A stretch of DNA of 64,000 nucleotides, taken from assembly GCF_037646345.1 (NCBI RefSeq), contig NZ_JBBEWR010000011.1, positions 107,066 to 171,065 of the forward strand, written 5' to 3'. A program made the position numbers and the translations under genes. Source of the DNA: Ascidiimonas aurantiaca (lineage in GTDB: Bacteria > Bacteroidota > Bacteroidia > Flavobacteriales > Flavobacteriaceae). The notes under the pieces were generated by a model, which had not been told where the DNA came from, did not search any database, and was given only the letters and a program-made list of their open reading frames with translations. Of the stretch, positions 52,859-62,855 are shown piece after piece. The first letter of the stretch is position 1. The number at the start of each line of letters is the position of its first letter.

Positions 52859-54001
52859 ATGGATTTTAATCTTAGTGAAGAGCACCAGATGATACGCCAG
52901 GCGGCGAGGGATTTTGCCCAGAATGAACTGCTCCCCGGAGTTATTGAGCGCGATGAAAAACAGGAGTTTCCCACACAACAGATAAAAAAAATGGGGGAAC
53001 TTGGTTTTATGGGAATGATGGTATCTCCAGAATATGGAGGGAGTGGCCTCGATACTATATCGTATGTACTGGCAATGGAAGAACTATCCAAAATAGATGC
53101 TTCTGCCTCTGTGGTAATGAGCGTCAACAACTCTTTGGTATGTTGGGGGCTGGAAACCTTTGGAACAGAAGAACAAAAACAAAAATATCTTACCCGTCTA
53201 GCCACGGGAGAGATCATAGGGGCTTTCTGCCTCTCTGAACCGGAAGCAGGAAGTGATGCCACTTCGCAAAAAACGACAGCTTTTGACAAAGGAGATCACT
53301 ATCTTCTAAACGGTACCAAAAACTGGATCACCAATGGAAGTACTGCCGATGTATATCTGGTTATTGCACAAACAGATATTGAAAAGGGCCATAAAGGTAT
53401 TAATGCCCTTATTGTTGAAAAAGGGATGCCTGGTTTTGAAATAGGGCCTAAAGAACAAAAACTGGGCATACGCGGTTCTGATACGCACTCCCTGCTCTTC
53501 ACAGATGTGAAGGTTCCAAAAGAAAACCGTATAGGGGAAGATGGTTTTGGTTTTAAATTTGCTATGAAAACCCTTGCAGGCGGTAGAATAGGCATTGCCG
53601 CACAGGCCCTGGGAATAGCTGCAGGCGCTTACGAGATTGCTAAAGAGTATTCTAAAGTGCGGAAGGCATTTGGAACCGAAATTTGCAACCACCAGGCCAT
53701 CGCTTTTAAACTGGCCGATATGCACACTCAAATAGAAGCAGCCCGCCACCTGGTACTAAAAGCTGCATGGGACAAAGACCATGGGCATAATTACGACCTT
53801 TCGGGGGCTATGGCAAAACTATATGCCTCTCAGGTAGCTATGGATACCACCATAGAAGCTGTACAGATACACGGTGGTAATGGCTATGTAAAAGAATATC
53901 ACGTAGAAAGACTTATGAGAGACGCTAAGATCACTCAGATTTACGAAGGTACTTCTGAAATTCAAAAAATAGTGATCTCACGAAGTGTTCTAAAAAGCTA
54001 A
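52859..54001 (+). CDS. Acyl-CoA dehydrogenase
   Basis: 380 residues from MDFNLSEEHQMIRQAARDF; an earlier ATG at 52817 would add 14 residues overlapping the promoter. FAD-binding and substrate signatures: GAFCLSEPEAGSDATS, KNWITNGSTADVYLV, QIYEGTSEIQKIVISR (catalytic Glu is in the preceding loop IQIHGGNGYVKEY..., with TSEIQ binding FAD). It resembles short-chain (butyryl-type) enzymes of beta-oxidation. It stands alone with its own promoter and terminator. Confidence 0.9.
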   Translation: MDFNLSEEHQMIRQAARDFAQNELLPGVIERDEKQEFPTQQIKKMGELGFMGMMVSPEYGGSGLDTISYVLAMEELSKIDASASVVMSVNNSLVCWGLETFGTEEQKQKYLTRLATGEIIGAFCLSEPEAGSDATSQKTTAFDKGDHYLLNGTKNWITNGSTADVYLVIAQTDIEKGHKGINALIVEKGMPGFEIGPKEQKLGIRGSDTHSLLFTDVKVPKENRIGEDGFGFKFAMKTLAGGRIGIAAQALGIAAGAYEIAKEYSKVRKAFGTEICNHQAIAFKLADMHTQIEAARHLVLKAAWDKDHGHNYDLSGAMAKLYASQVAMDTTIEAVQIHGGNGYVKEYHVERLMRDAKITQIYEGTSEIQKIVISRSVLKS

Positions 54002-54010
54002 TTATAAAAT

Positions 54011-54038
54011 AAGGGAGAGCAATAGCTCTCCCTTTCTT
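54011..54038 (+). terminator. Terminator of the acyl-CoA dehydrogenase gene
   Basis: Perfect 10-bp stem AAGGGAGAGC (54011-54020) and GCTCTCCCTT (54025-54034) with loop AATA, then a short T-rich stretch. Confidence 0.85.
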
Positions 54039-54318
54039 CGCCCCCCCCCTTCTATTTCTCACCTTTACCACTTGTAAAATTCGCTTTTAATAGATCTCAC
54101 CCTGTATATTTAAGCCCCTGAGCATCATTTTTATATAGTTTTTCTACAACTACCCCTTGTATTTCAAAAAATAACAACTCCTCCCTCTGTGTTTTATGAT
54201 ATTATCAATAATTCACCTTTGTATTTTAATAATTGAAAATAATTTGTTAAAAAATTAATATTATTTAATTAATCTTAATTAATTAACTTTTTTATGAAAA
54301 ATACTTTAATTAATACTT

Positions 54319-54326
54319 TATTTTTG
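54319..54326 (+). promoter_or_regulatory. -7 element of gltB
   Basis: TATTTTTG, an exact TAnnTTTG, 20 bases before the ATG at 54347. The -33 part is weak. Confidence 0.45.
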
Positions 54327-54346
54327 TGAAAATACCATAATAACAA

Positions 54347-57300
54347 ATGCAGCAACAAGGTTTATATGATCCTTATTTTGAACATGATAATTGCGGTGCA
54401 GGTTTTATATGCAATCTACATGGCCTGCAGAGTAATGATATCATTCACAAAGCACTGGATATTCTTATACATCTGGAACACCGGGGAGCTGTAAGTGCCG
54501 ATGGAAAAACCGGGGACGGAGCAGGTATCCTTATTGAAGTACCTCATTTATTTTTTAAAAAAGTATGTGCATTCAAACTGCCCGAACCGGGAGAGTATGC
54601 AGTTGGCATGGTGTTTCTTCCCAAAGCAGAAAATCAGCGTAACCTTTGCATTGAGCATTTCAATAAAAACATATGGCAACAGGGGCTTTCAGTACTTGGC
54701 TGGAGAGAGGTACCCGTGAACTCTGACTGCCTGGGGGCCACTGCCGCCAAAACCGAGCCGTCTGTCAAACAGGTTTTTATCGGCAAAAAAGAATCGGGAC
54801 TTTCTCAGGAAGCATTTAGCGCCCGCCTGTATGCTGCCCGTAAACGTACAGAGCACCATATTCGCAAATCGGGACTTTCACAAGCCGACTATTTTTACTT
54901 TTCCAGCCTCTCTATAAACACTCTTATATACAAAGGCCTGTTGATGCCTCAGGACATAAGTGTGTATTACAAAGACCTTACCGATGTCCATGTAATCACC
55001 AGGTTAGCACTCGTTCATCAGCGATTTTCCACCAATACCTTTCCAAAATGGGAACTGGCACAACCTTTCAGATATATGTGTCACAATGGAGAGATCAACA
55101 CCATACGCGGTAATCTCAGCCGTATGAAGGCCCGCGAAGAGCTGCTCAAAAGCGAAAAGTTCGATAAAATCACAGAAGAGCTTCTTCCTCTGGTTCCCGA
55201 AGGGAAATCAGATTCTGCTTCTATGGATATGGTTCTGGAATTCCTGTTACAAACCGGAAGATCCCTTCCCGAAGCCATGATGATGATGGTACCCGAAGCA
55301 TGGGAAAAACACCCTTCCATGCCAGATGATAAAAAGGCATTTTACGAATATAACGCCTGCATTATGGAACCATGGGACGGGCCGGCCTCCATTCCTTTTA
55401 CAGATGGTAAATACATTGGCGCTCTTTTGGACCGTAACGGACTGAGGCCCTCAAGATATACCGTAACCAAAGACGGTTACGTAATCATGTCATCTGAAAC
55501 GGGAGTAATTGATATTGAACCCGAGAATGTAGTATTACATGGGCGACTCGAACCGGGAAAAATGTTTTTGGTAGATATGGACCAGGGGAAAATCGTGAAA
55601 GATGAAGAAATAAAAAAACATATTTGTTCGCAAAGGCCCTATAGAAAATGGCTTCAGGAAAATCTCCTTCCTCTGGCACGTGTTCCCTATACCGGAAACA
55701 AAACCCGGGTAGAAAAAACCTCTTCTCTTACCCGACTTAAACTTTTTGGATACACCACAGAAGATATTGAGACCATTATCACCCCAATGGCTACCCATGC
55801 CAAAGAAGCCATTGGCTCCATGGGAACTGATACGCCTCTGGCAGTGTTATCTCACAGGCCTCAGTTACTCTACAATTATTTTAAACAGCTTTTTGCACAG
55901 GTAACCAATCCTCCACTGGATGGTATTCGTGAAGCGATCATTACCGATATAAGTCTGTCTATAGGAGAAGACCGTAATATTTTTAATATCGTACCCGAGC
56001 AATGTAAAAAACTACGTATTCAAAACCCTGTTATTTCCAATGAAGATCTCGATAAAATAAAATTTATTGAACATCCTGATTTTAAAGCCATTTCCATCCC
56101 TATGCTCTACGACATAGAAAAAGGGCTTAACGGACTCGAAAAACGGCTGGACGACATGGTAACCGAGATATCGCATCACATAAAGAACGGATGCAATATT
56201 ATTATTCTTTCAGATCGCAACGTTTCGCATACAAAGGCACCCATTCCCGCACTGCTGGCGTGTTCCTTTGTGCATCATTCCCTAAAAAAATACAGGCAGC
56301 GTTCTTCGGTTGGCATAATCATAGAATCTGCAGAACCCAGAGAACCCCATCATTTTGCTATGCTTTTCGGATACGGGGCCAGTGCTATCAACCCCTATCT
56401 CGTAAATGAGATCATACGGGATCTCGTTCAAAAAAAGAACATTACCAACCATAAAGGAGACGATGCCATTCAGCAATTCAATAAAGCTATTGCCGCAGGG
56501 CTCATAAAAATCATGAATAAAATAGGTATCTCCACATTACATTCCTACCGGGGATCCCAAATTTTTGAAGCACTCGGGCTCAACAAAAAATTCATAAACA
56601 CCTATTTTTCCAATACCCCTTCACGTATTGAAGGTATTGGTCTATATGAAATAGAAAAAGAAATACAAAAGCGTTTTGAAAAAGCTTTTCCGAAAGTTCT
56701 TATTCCCGCTCTGCCCGACCTGGAAACCGGAGGGCAGTACCGCTGGCGACGCAACGGCGAACACCATATGTTCAACCCGGAAACCGTAGCCCGATTACAA
56801 CAGGCCGTTCGGCAAAACCAGTATGAGAATTATGAAACATATGCACGCCTTATAAACGAACAAAGCAGGCAGCTTATGACCTTGCGTGGTATGTTTACTT
56901 TTAAAGATCTTGATCCCATACCGTTAAAAGAAGTAGAGCCGTGGACCGAAATAGTGAAACGATTTAAAACCGGAGCCATGTCCTTTGGGTCCATCAGTAA
57001 AGAGGCCCATGAGAACCTGGCCATTGCCATGAACCGGCTGGGAGGTAAAAGTAATTCCGGAGAAGGCGGAGAAGACCCCGAACGATTTTACAAGTACCCT
57101 AACGGGAACTGGCGCAACAGCGCTATAAAACAAGTAGCTTCCGGCAGGTTTGGTGTTTCTATTAACTATCTTACCAATGCCCGTGAAATACAGATAAAAA
57201 TGGCGCAGGGTGCCAAACCCGGAGAAGGCGGACAACTCCCCGGTGCCAAAGTAAATCCCGCCATCGCTAAAACCCGTAACTCTACACCCTATGTAGGCCT

Positions 57301-58861
57301 GATATCGCCGCCGCCACATCATGATATTTACTCTATTGAAGATCTTGCTCAACTCATTTTTGATCTTAAAAATGCCAACCGAGACGCCCGTATCAATGTA
57401 AAACTCGTATCGGAAATAGGCGTAGGTACCATAGCTGCAGGTGTTGCCAAAGCCAAAGCAGACGTTATTTTGATTTCCGGCTACGACGGCGGTACCGGTG
57501 CCTCTCCTCTCACTTCTCTGCAACATGCCGGACTCCCCTGGGAACTGGGTTTAGCCGAAGCACAGCAAACCCTGGTGCTAAATGATTTGAGAAATCGCGT
57601 AATACTGGAATGTGACGGCCAACTCAAAACAGGGAGAGATGTAGCCATTGCCTGTTTACTGGGCGCAGAAGAATTTGGGTTTTCCACCGCTCCTTTAGTT
57701 GCTTCAGGATGTGTTATGATGCGTGCCTGCCACCTGAACACCTGCCCTGTGGGTATCGCCACACAAGATCCCGAACTACGAAAAAATTTTAAAGGCACTC
57801 CCGAACATGTTATTAATTTTATGTATTTCGTTGCAAGGGAACTACGAGAGATCATGGCTTCTCTGGGCTTCAGAACCCTAGAAGAAATGGTGGGACAAAC
57901 CCAGAAACTCAATGTAAACAACGCAGTCGATCATTATAAGGCTCAGGGCATTGACCTTTCCAAAATATTGTATAAACCCGCTACCCCTCCCTCAACCAAA
58001 TTATATTTTACCAAACCTCAGGAACATAATCTGGAAAATGTACTCGATTTCAGGATACTGCAAGAAGTACATCCGGCTATTTACCGCAAACAACCTATGG
58101 AACTTAGCTTTCCTATTCGCAATACCGATCGTGCTACAGGAGCGATCATAAGCAATGAAATATCTAAAATTCACGGAGGGAACGGACTCCCATTACATAC
58201 GCTAAAATTAAATTTTACCGGTGCTGCAGGCCAAAGTTTCGGGGCCTTTGCCACCAAAGGGCTGACGATGAAAGTGATAGGCACTACCAATGATTATCTG
58301 GGCAAGGGGTTATCCGGGGCAACTCTTATCGTAAAAGTTCCTGATAAAACTACCTATACCTCTCATGAGAACGTAATTACCGGTAATGTAGCACTTTATG
58401 GCGCCACCTCAGGAGAAGCTTATATAAATGGGATAGCAGGAGAACGGTTTTCTGTAAGAAATTCGGGAGCCCATGCCGTAGTAGAAGGTGTAGGTGATCA
58501 CGGTTGTGAGTATATGACCGGAGGAACCGTAGTGATCCTCGGTAAAACAGGACGTAATTTCGGAGCCGGAATGAGCGGAGGCATTGCCTACATTTATAAC
58601 AAGACCCCTATTCCCGATATGCGAAATTTTAACCTGGAAATGATACATGTAGAAACCCCGGAAGATCCTGATCATGAGAAAATAAAAGCACTGGTGCAAA
58701 AACACTATGAATACACAAGTAGTACCCTGGCCGCAAAAATATTAAAACACTGGGATCGTGAGAAATTGAACTTCATCAAAATATTCCCGGCAGAGTATAA
58801 AAAAGCTCTGAAAATGATGGCAGGAACACAAAACAATGCAGAACTCAATAAAGTATCGTGA
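54347..58861 (+). CDS. gltB: Glutamate synthase (NADPH), large subunit
   Basis: 1504 residues, standard length. The N-terminal glutaminase has DNCGAGF with nucleophile Cys16 (the residues before it are probably removed), and VHQRFSTNTFPKWELAQPFR (Arg/Asn substrate contacts). The central domain and FMN barrel follow: MSFGSISKEAHENLAIAMNR, GEGGEDPERF, VSEIGVGTIAAGVAKAKAD, then the 3Fe-4S cluster cysteines in GCVMMRACHLNTCPVGIATQ. The C-terminal beta-helix has GAKSFGAFA-like GQSFGAFATKG and GGTVVILGKTGRNFGAGM. With GltD it makes two glutamates from glutamine and 2-oxoglutarate. The stop overlaps the start region of gltD. Confidence 0.95.
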   Translation: MQQQGLYDPYFEHDNCGAGFICNLHGLQSNDIIHKALDILIHLEHRGAVSADGKTGDGAGILIEVPHLFFKKVCAFKLPEPGEYAVGMVFLPKAENQRNLCIEHFNKNIWQQGLSVLGWREVPVNSDCLGATAAKTEPSVKQVFIGKKESGLSQEAFSARLYAARKRTEHHIRKSGLSQADYFYFSSLSINTLIYKGLLMPQDISVYYKDLTDVHVITRLALVHQRFSTNTFPKWELAQPFRYMCHNGEINTIRGNLSRMKAREELLKSEKFDKITEELLPLVPEGKSDSASMDMVLEFLLQTGRSLPEAMMMMVPEAWEKHPSMPDDKKAFYEYNACIMEPWDGPASIPFTDGKYIGALLDRNGLRPSRYTVTKDGYVIMSSETGVIDIEPENVVLHGRLEPGKMFLVDMDQGKIVKDEEIKKHICSQRPYRKWLQENLLPLARVPYTGNKTRVEKTSSLTRLKLFGYTTEDIETIITPMATHAKEAIGSMGTDTPLAVLSHRPQLLYNYFKQLFAQVTNPPLDGIREAIITDISLSIGEDRNIFNIVPEQCKKLRIQNPVISNEDLDKIKFIEHPDFKAISIPMLYDIEKGLNGLEKRLDDMVTEISHHIKNGCNIIILSDRNVSHTKAPIPALLACSFVHHSLKKYRQRSSVGIIIESAEPREPHHFAMLFGYGASAINPYLVNEIIRDLVQKKNITNHKGDDAIQQFNKAIAAGLIKIMNKIGISTLHSYRGSQIFEALGLNKKFINTYFSNTPSRIEGIGLYEIEKEIQKRFEKAFPKVLIPALPDLETGGQYRWRRNGEHHMFNPETVARLQQAVRQNQYENYETYARLINEQSRQLMTLRGMFTFKDLDPIPLKEVEPWTEIVKRFKTGAMSFGSISKEAHENLAIAMNRLGGKSNSGEGGEDPERFYKYPNGNWRNSAIKQVASGRFGVSINYLTNAREIQIKMAQGAKPGEGGQLPGAKVNPAIAKTRNSTPYVGLISPPPHHDIYSIEDLAQLIFDLKNANRDARINVKLVSEIGVGTIAAGVAKAKADVILISGYDGGTGASPLTSLQHAGLPWELGLAEAQQTLVLNDLRNRVILECDGQLKTGRDVAIACLLGAEEFGFSTAPLVASGCVMMRACHLNTCPVGIATQDPELRKNFKGTPEHVINFMYFVARELREIMASLGFRTLEEMVGQTQKLNVNNAVDHYKAQGIDLSKILYKPATPPSTKLYFTKPQEHNLENVLDFRILQEVHPAIYRKQPMELSFPIRNTDRATGAIISNEISKIHGGNGLPLHTLKLNFTGAAGQSFGAFATKGLTMKVIGTTNDYLGKGLSGATLIVKVPDKTTYTSHENVITGNVALYGATSGEAYINGIAGERFSVRNSGAHAVVEGVGDHGCEYMTGGTVVILGKTGRNFGAGMSGGIAYIYNKTPIPDMRNFNLEMIHVETPEDPDHEKIKALVQKHYEYTSSTLAAKILKHWDREKLNFIKIFPAEYKKALKMMAGTQNNAELNKVS

Positions 58862-58863
58862 TC

Positions 58864-60321
58864 ATGGGAAAACATAGGGGTTTTTTGGAGTTTAATAAAA
58901 AAACAGAAGCAAATCAACCAGTTTCAGAACGCGTAACACATTATAGAGAGTTTACCAAAAAACTAAGCGATCATGAACTGGGTGAACAGGCAGGGCGGTG
59001 TATGGATTGCGGTATCCCTTTTTGTCACAGCGGATGCCCTCTTGGCAACCTTATTCCCGATTTTAACGATGCCGTTTATAAAAACCAGTGGCAAAAAGCA
59101 CTTCAAATACTGCATGCCACTAACAATTTTCCGGAATTTACAGGCCGGCTATGCCCGGCACCCTGTGAATCTGCCTGCGTATTGGGGGTCATAAAACCCC
59201 CCGTTTCCATAGAATTAATTGAAAAATACATTGTGGAACGCGGTTTTAAAGAAAAATGGATACAGCCGCAGCCCCCGATACAAAGAACCGGCAAACAGAT
59301 AGCTATTATAGGTTCCGGTCCCGCAGGCTTAGCAGCAGCACAACAATTAAACCGGGCCGGCCACACGGTTACGGTATTTGAAAGAGATAAAAAAATAGGC
59401 GGGCTTCTTCGTTACGGTATTCCCGATTTTAAGCTTGACAAAAGCATTATAGACCGCAGACTCACTATTCTTGAGCAGGAAGGCATTCACTTCAAAACCA
59501 ATACACATGTAGGGGTAAATTACAAAAGCCAACACCTCAAAGCTTTTGATGCCATTGTACTTTGTACAGGTGCTACTGTACCCAGAGAACTGCCGGTGCC
59601 GGGAGCAGATGCCCGGGGAATTGTTCAGGCCATGACCTTTCTTAGAACCAGTAACGAAGTTATTGAGGGAACAAAAGAATTACCAGCCGCTCTTTCTGCA
59701 AAGGAGAAACATGTAATTGTTATTGGCGGTGGTGATACCGGGTCTGATTGTATAGGTACAAGTAACCGCCAGGGAGCCCGATCGGTTACCAATTTTGAGA
59801 TCATGCCTATGCCCGGTACTGTAAGATCTACTGAAAACCCCTGGCCTTATTGGCCCTTTACCCTTAAAACCAGCACTTCTCATGAAGAAGGTTGTCATCG
59901 CAACTGGAGCATTGCCACCAAAGAATTTATAAAAGACCCTTCGGGTAATCTGAAAGCCCTTAAAACCGTTCAGGTAATCTGGGAAAAAGTATCTGGAAAA
60001 CCTCCCGTTCTTAAAGAAATGCCCGGCACCGAAAAAGAATGGCCCTGCGATCTGGTTTTGCTGGCATTGGGCTTCAAAGGGCCTGAACCAGATCTTATTA
60101 CTGAACTACAGTTACAAACAGATACAAAAACCCGGATAACGACAACAGGATATCAGACCAGCGTACCTCATGTTTTTACAGCCGGTGATGCACGAAGAGG
60201 CCAATCGCTTATTGTATGGGCTATTTCCGAAGGACGCGAAGCTGCTTGTGAAGTAGATACTTTTTTAATGGGGTCGTCTTCCCTGCCATCAAAAGAAAAA
60301 GGAGATTTGCCAGCAGCTTGA
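58864..60321 (+). CDS. gltD: Glutamate synthase (NADPH), small subunit
   Basis: 485 residues from MGKHRGFLEFNKK at 58864, 2 bases after gltB; a GTG at 58858 would overlap the gltB stop. Cysteines for two 4Fe-4S clusters are in GRCMDCGIPFCHSGCPLGN and CPAPCESACVLG. FAD loop: IAIIGSGPAGLAAAQQL; NADPH loop: VIVIGGGDTGSDCIGTSNRQ; end: VFTAGDARRGQSLIVWAISEG. It passes electrons from NADPH to GltB. Confidence 0.95.
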   Translation: MGKHRGFLEFNKKTEANQPVSERVTHYREFTKKLSDHELGEQAGRCMDCGIPFCHSGCPLGNLIPDFNDAVYKNQWQKALQILHATNNFPEFTGRLCPAPCESACVLGVIKPPVSIELIEKYIVERGFKEKWIQPQPPIQRTGKQIAIIGSGPAGLAAAQQLNRAGHTVTVFERDKKIGGLLRYGIPDFKLDKSIIDRRLTILEQEGIHFKTNTHVGVNYKSQHLKAFDAIVLCTGATVPRELPVPGADARGIVQAMTFLRTSNEVIEGTKELPAALSAKEKHVIVIGGGDTGSDCIGTSNRQGARSVTNFEIMPMPGTVRSTENPWPYWPFTLKTSTSHEEGCHRNWSIATKEFIKDPSGNLKALKTVQVIWEKVSGKPPVLKEMPGTEKEWPCDLVLLALGFKGPEPDLITELQLQTDTKTRITTTGYQTSVPHVFTAGDARRGQSLIVWAISEGREAACEVDTFLMGSSSLPSKEKGDLPAA

Positions 60322-60451
60322 GGAAATATTAAAAATACATATGGACTAATGCCCGCTACGGTTTTTTTAATACATTCGCACAAACCTAAAAGGCTAAAAA
60401 GCTGTTTTACAACTATAAACCTGCTTTTTTTCCTTCTCTAACCAATATAGT

Positions 60452-62851
60452 ATGCATTTAACCAGACGAATTGCCATTTTGGTAATCCTGCTGAGCAGTG
60501 AGTTTGTTTTTGCTCAGAACAAATTTACCTTAAGCGGCACCATTCGTGAGGCCCGAAGTAATGAAACCCTAATTGGTGTAAATGTAATTATTCCCGAATT
60601 AGGCACCGGTACTACCACCAATGAATACGGTTTTTATTCTATCACCCTCCCTGAGGGCACTTATAAACTGGAAATCAGCGCTATGGGATTCAGGAACATC
60701 TCTCAAACCGTAAGCCTGAATGCCGATCAAAAACTCGATTTCCGAATGCAGGAAGAAGCCCAGCAACTGGAAGAAGTCGTATTAACAGAAGACTCTGAGC
60801 GACTTAACATCCAAAAACCGCAAATGAGTGTAAATACACTAACATCTACCACCATTAAAAATATTCCTACTGTTCTGGGTGAGGCCGATGTTATTCGCTC
60901 TTTACTTCTTCTCCCGGGAGTCACCAATGCCGGAGAAGGTGCTTCCGGCTTCAATGTAAGAGGAGGTGCCGTAGATCAAAATCTTATTCTTCTGGATGAA
61001 GCCACCATATTTAACTCGTCACACCTTTTTGGTTTTTTCTCTGTTTTTAATCCGGATGCCATAAAAGATATAAAGCTCTTTAAAGGAGGGATCCCTGCCC
61101 GTTATGGAGGTCGTGTATCTTCAGTACTGGAGATCTTTCAAAAAGAAGGGAACAGCAAAGAGTTTCATATGAGTGGTGGGATCGGGGCCGTTGCCAGCCG
61201 TTTACTGGCCGAAGGCCCTCTGGTAAAAGATAAAGGTGCATTTCTCTTTGGAGGAAGGGCCTCATATGCGCACCTGTTCCTACCATTGCTTGACATTGAT
61301 AACAAAGCGTATTTCTATGATCTTAATACCAAACTCAATTACCAGATCAATGAACGGAATAACATTTTCCTTTCAGGGTATTTTGGAAGAGATGTGTTTA
61401 GCCTAAGCGATAATTTTATAAATACCTATGGCAACTCGGTACTAAACTTTCGGTGGAACCATCTTTTTTCAAACAAGTTATTCTCTAACCTTTCTTTGAT
61501 CTATTCGGACTATTATTACGGATTAGAGCTTGATTTTGCCGGTTTCGAATGGAACTCAGGCATCCTCAATTTTAATTTAAAATACGATCTTAAACATTAT
61601 CTGAACGATAAACTTCAAATTAATTACGGGATCAATAATCTGTATTATATTTTTAATCCCGGAAAAATTGAACCCAATGATGAAGACTCCGGTATCCTGG
61701 AAGAGCAGCTTGCCAAAAAATATGCCAATGAATTTGCAGGTTATATAGATATCGAGCATAAAGTAACTGAAAAGCTTACTCTACAGTACGGTTTACGACT
61801 GAGTAATTTCATAAGGTTCGGGCAGGAGGATGTTTTTGTGTATGAAAATGACAATCCGGTGGTTTTTGATCCCTTTTTACTGATCTATCAGGAAGCAAAA
61901 CCCATTGACACTTTATCGGTCTCAAGAAGCGAGCAACTGGCCTCTTTTACCAATCTGGAGCCTCGTTTTGCTCTATCCTATGTTCTGAATAAAAACAACT
62001 CCATAAAAGCCAGCTATACCCGAATGGCACAATATCTGCACCTGCTGTCCAATACCAGTTCTCCCACACCTCTGGATGTATGGACCCCCAGCGGGCCTTT
62101 TGTAAAACCACAGTTACTGGATCAATATGCCCTGGGTTATTTTCATAACTTTAAGAACGGGGACTATTCATTAGAAGCTGAAGTTTTCTATAAGGACGCA
62201 GATAACCGTATAGACTATATTGATGGAGCTAACCTTATTGCTAATGAAGCTATTGAACGGGTCATTCTTAACGGTGAGGCCAGGGCCTATGGCCTGGAGC
62301 TATTGTTTAGAAAAAATGAAGGCAAATATACCGGCTGGATCGCTTATACTCTTTCAAAATCTGAACAACGTACCCCGGGCAGGCCACCGGTAGTAGATAC
62401 CGGAAGAACTCCCAGGGAAAGTGGCATAAACCTGGGAAGATGGTACAATACACCTTTTGACAAAACCCATGACCTGTCTATTTACAACAGTTATGAACTA
62501 AACGAAAAATGGACCTTTAATATGAACTTTGTTTATCAAACCGGGCAGCCTACAAATTATCCCATTGGTCAATTTGAGTTTCAGGGGCTCACCATTCCCT
62601 ATTTCGGATTTCGTAACAGAGAACGCCTGCCCGATTATCATCGCGTTGATGTTTCAGCAAAGCTCACTCCCAGAAAGAACTCCGGCCGCAAATTACAGGG
62701 CGAGTGGATATTCAGCATTTACAACTTGTATAGCAGGAGAAATGCTGCCTCTATTAATTTTAGAAGAAATCAAGATACAGGAGCCAATGAGGCTGTTCGT
62801 ACCTCTATCTTTGGTATTGTTCCTGCAGTAACGTATAATTTTAGATTTTAA
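60452..62851 (+). CDS. TonB-dependent receptor with carboxypeptidase-regulatory-like domain
   Basis: 799 residues. Signal peptide to about VFAQ (residue 22). Residues 23-105 are the CarboxypepD_reg-like domain (LSGTIREARSNETLIGVNV; TYKLEISAMGF), then a plug with FNVRGGAVDQNLILLDEATI and FKGGIPARYGGRVSSVLEI, then a 22-strand barrel that ends in VTYNFRF. It is shorter than SusC-type receptors and has no SusD partner. It precedes a DUF4249 lipoprotein gene by 4 bases; this pair is a common flavobacterial arrangement of unknown substrate. Confidence 0.9.
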   Translation: MHLTRRIAILVILLSSEFVFAQNKFTLSGTIREARSNETLIGVNVIIPELGTGTTTNEYGFYSITLPEGTYKLEISAMGFRNISQTVSLNADQKLDFRMQEEAQQLEEVVLTEDSERLNIQKPQMSVNTLTSTTIKNIPTVLGEADVIRSLLLLPGVTNAGEGASGFNVRGGAVDQNLILLDEATIFNSSHLFGFFSVFNPDAIKDIKLFKGGIPARYGGRVSSVLEIFQKEGNSKEFHMSGGIGAVASRLLAEGPLVKDKGAFLFGGRASYAHLFLPLLDIDNKAYFYDLNTKLNYQINERNNIFLSGYFGRDVFSLSDNFINTYGNSVLNFRWNHLFSNKLFSNLSLIYSDYYYGLELDFAGFEWNSGILNFNLKYDLKHYLNDKLQINYGINNLYYIFNPGKIEPNDEDSGILEEQLAKKYANEFAGYIDIEHKVTEKLTLQYGLRLSNFIRFGQEDVFVYENDNPVVFDPFLLIYQEAKPIDTLSVSRSEQLASFTNLEPRFALSYVLNKNNSIKASYTRMAQYLHLLSNTSSPTPLDVWTPSGPFVKPQLLDQYALGYFHNFKNGDYSLEAEVFYKDADNRIDYIDGANLIANEAIERVILNGEARAYGLELLFRKNEGKYTGWIAYTLSKSEQRTPGRPPVVDTGRTPRESGINLGRWYNTPFDKTHDLSIYNSYELNEKWTFNMNFVYQTGQPTNYPIGQFEFQGLTIPYFGFRNRERLPDYHRVDVSAKLTPRKNSGRKLQGEWIFSIYNLYSRRNAASINFRRNQDTGANEAVRTSIFGIVPAVTYNFRF

Positions 62852-62855
62852 AAAA

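Larger units (their letters stand above)
54002..54346. other. Intergenic region before gltB
   Basis: 345 bases with the terminator, a C9 run at 54041-54049, and then a very AT-rich stretch containing the gltB -7 element. No gene found. Confidence 0.6.

Noticed and set aside
56924..57526. 200-codon minus-strand frame inside gltB
   Set aside because: Antisense shadow of the highly conserved FMN domain.
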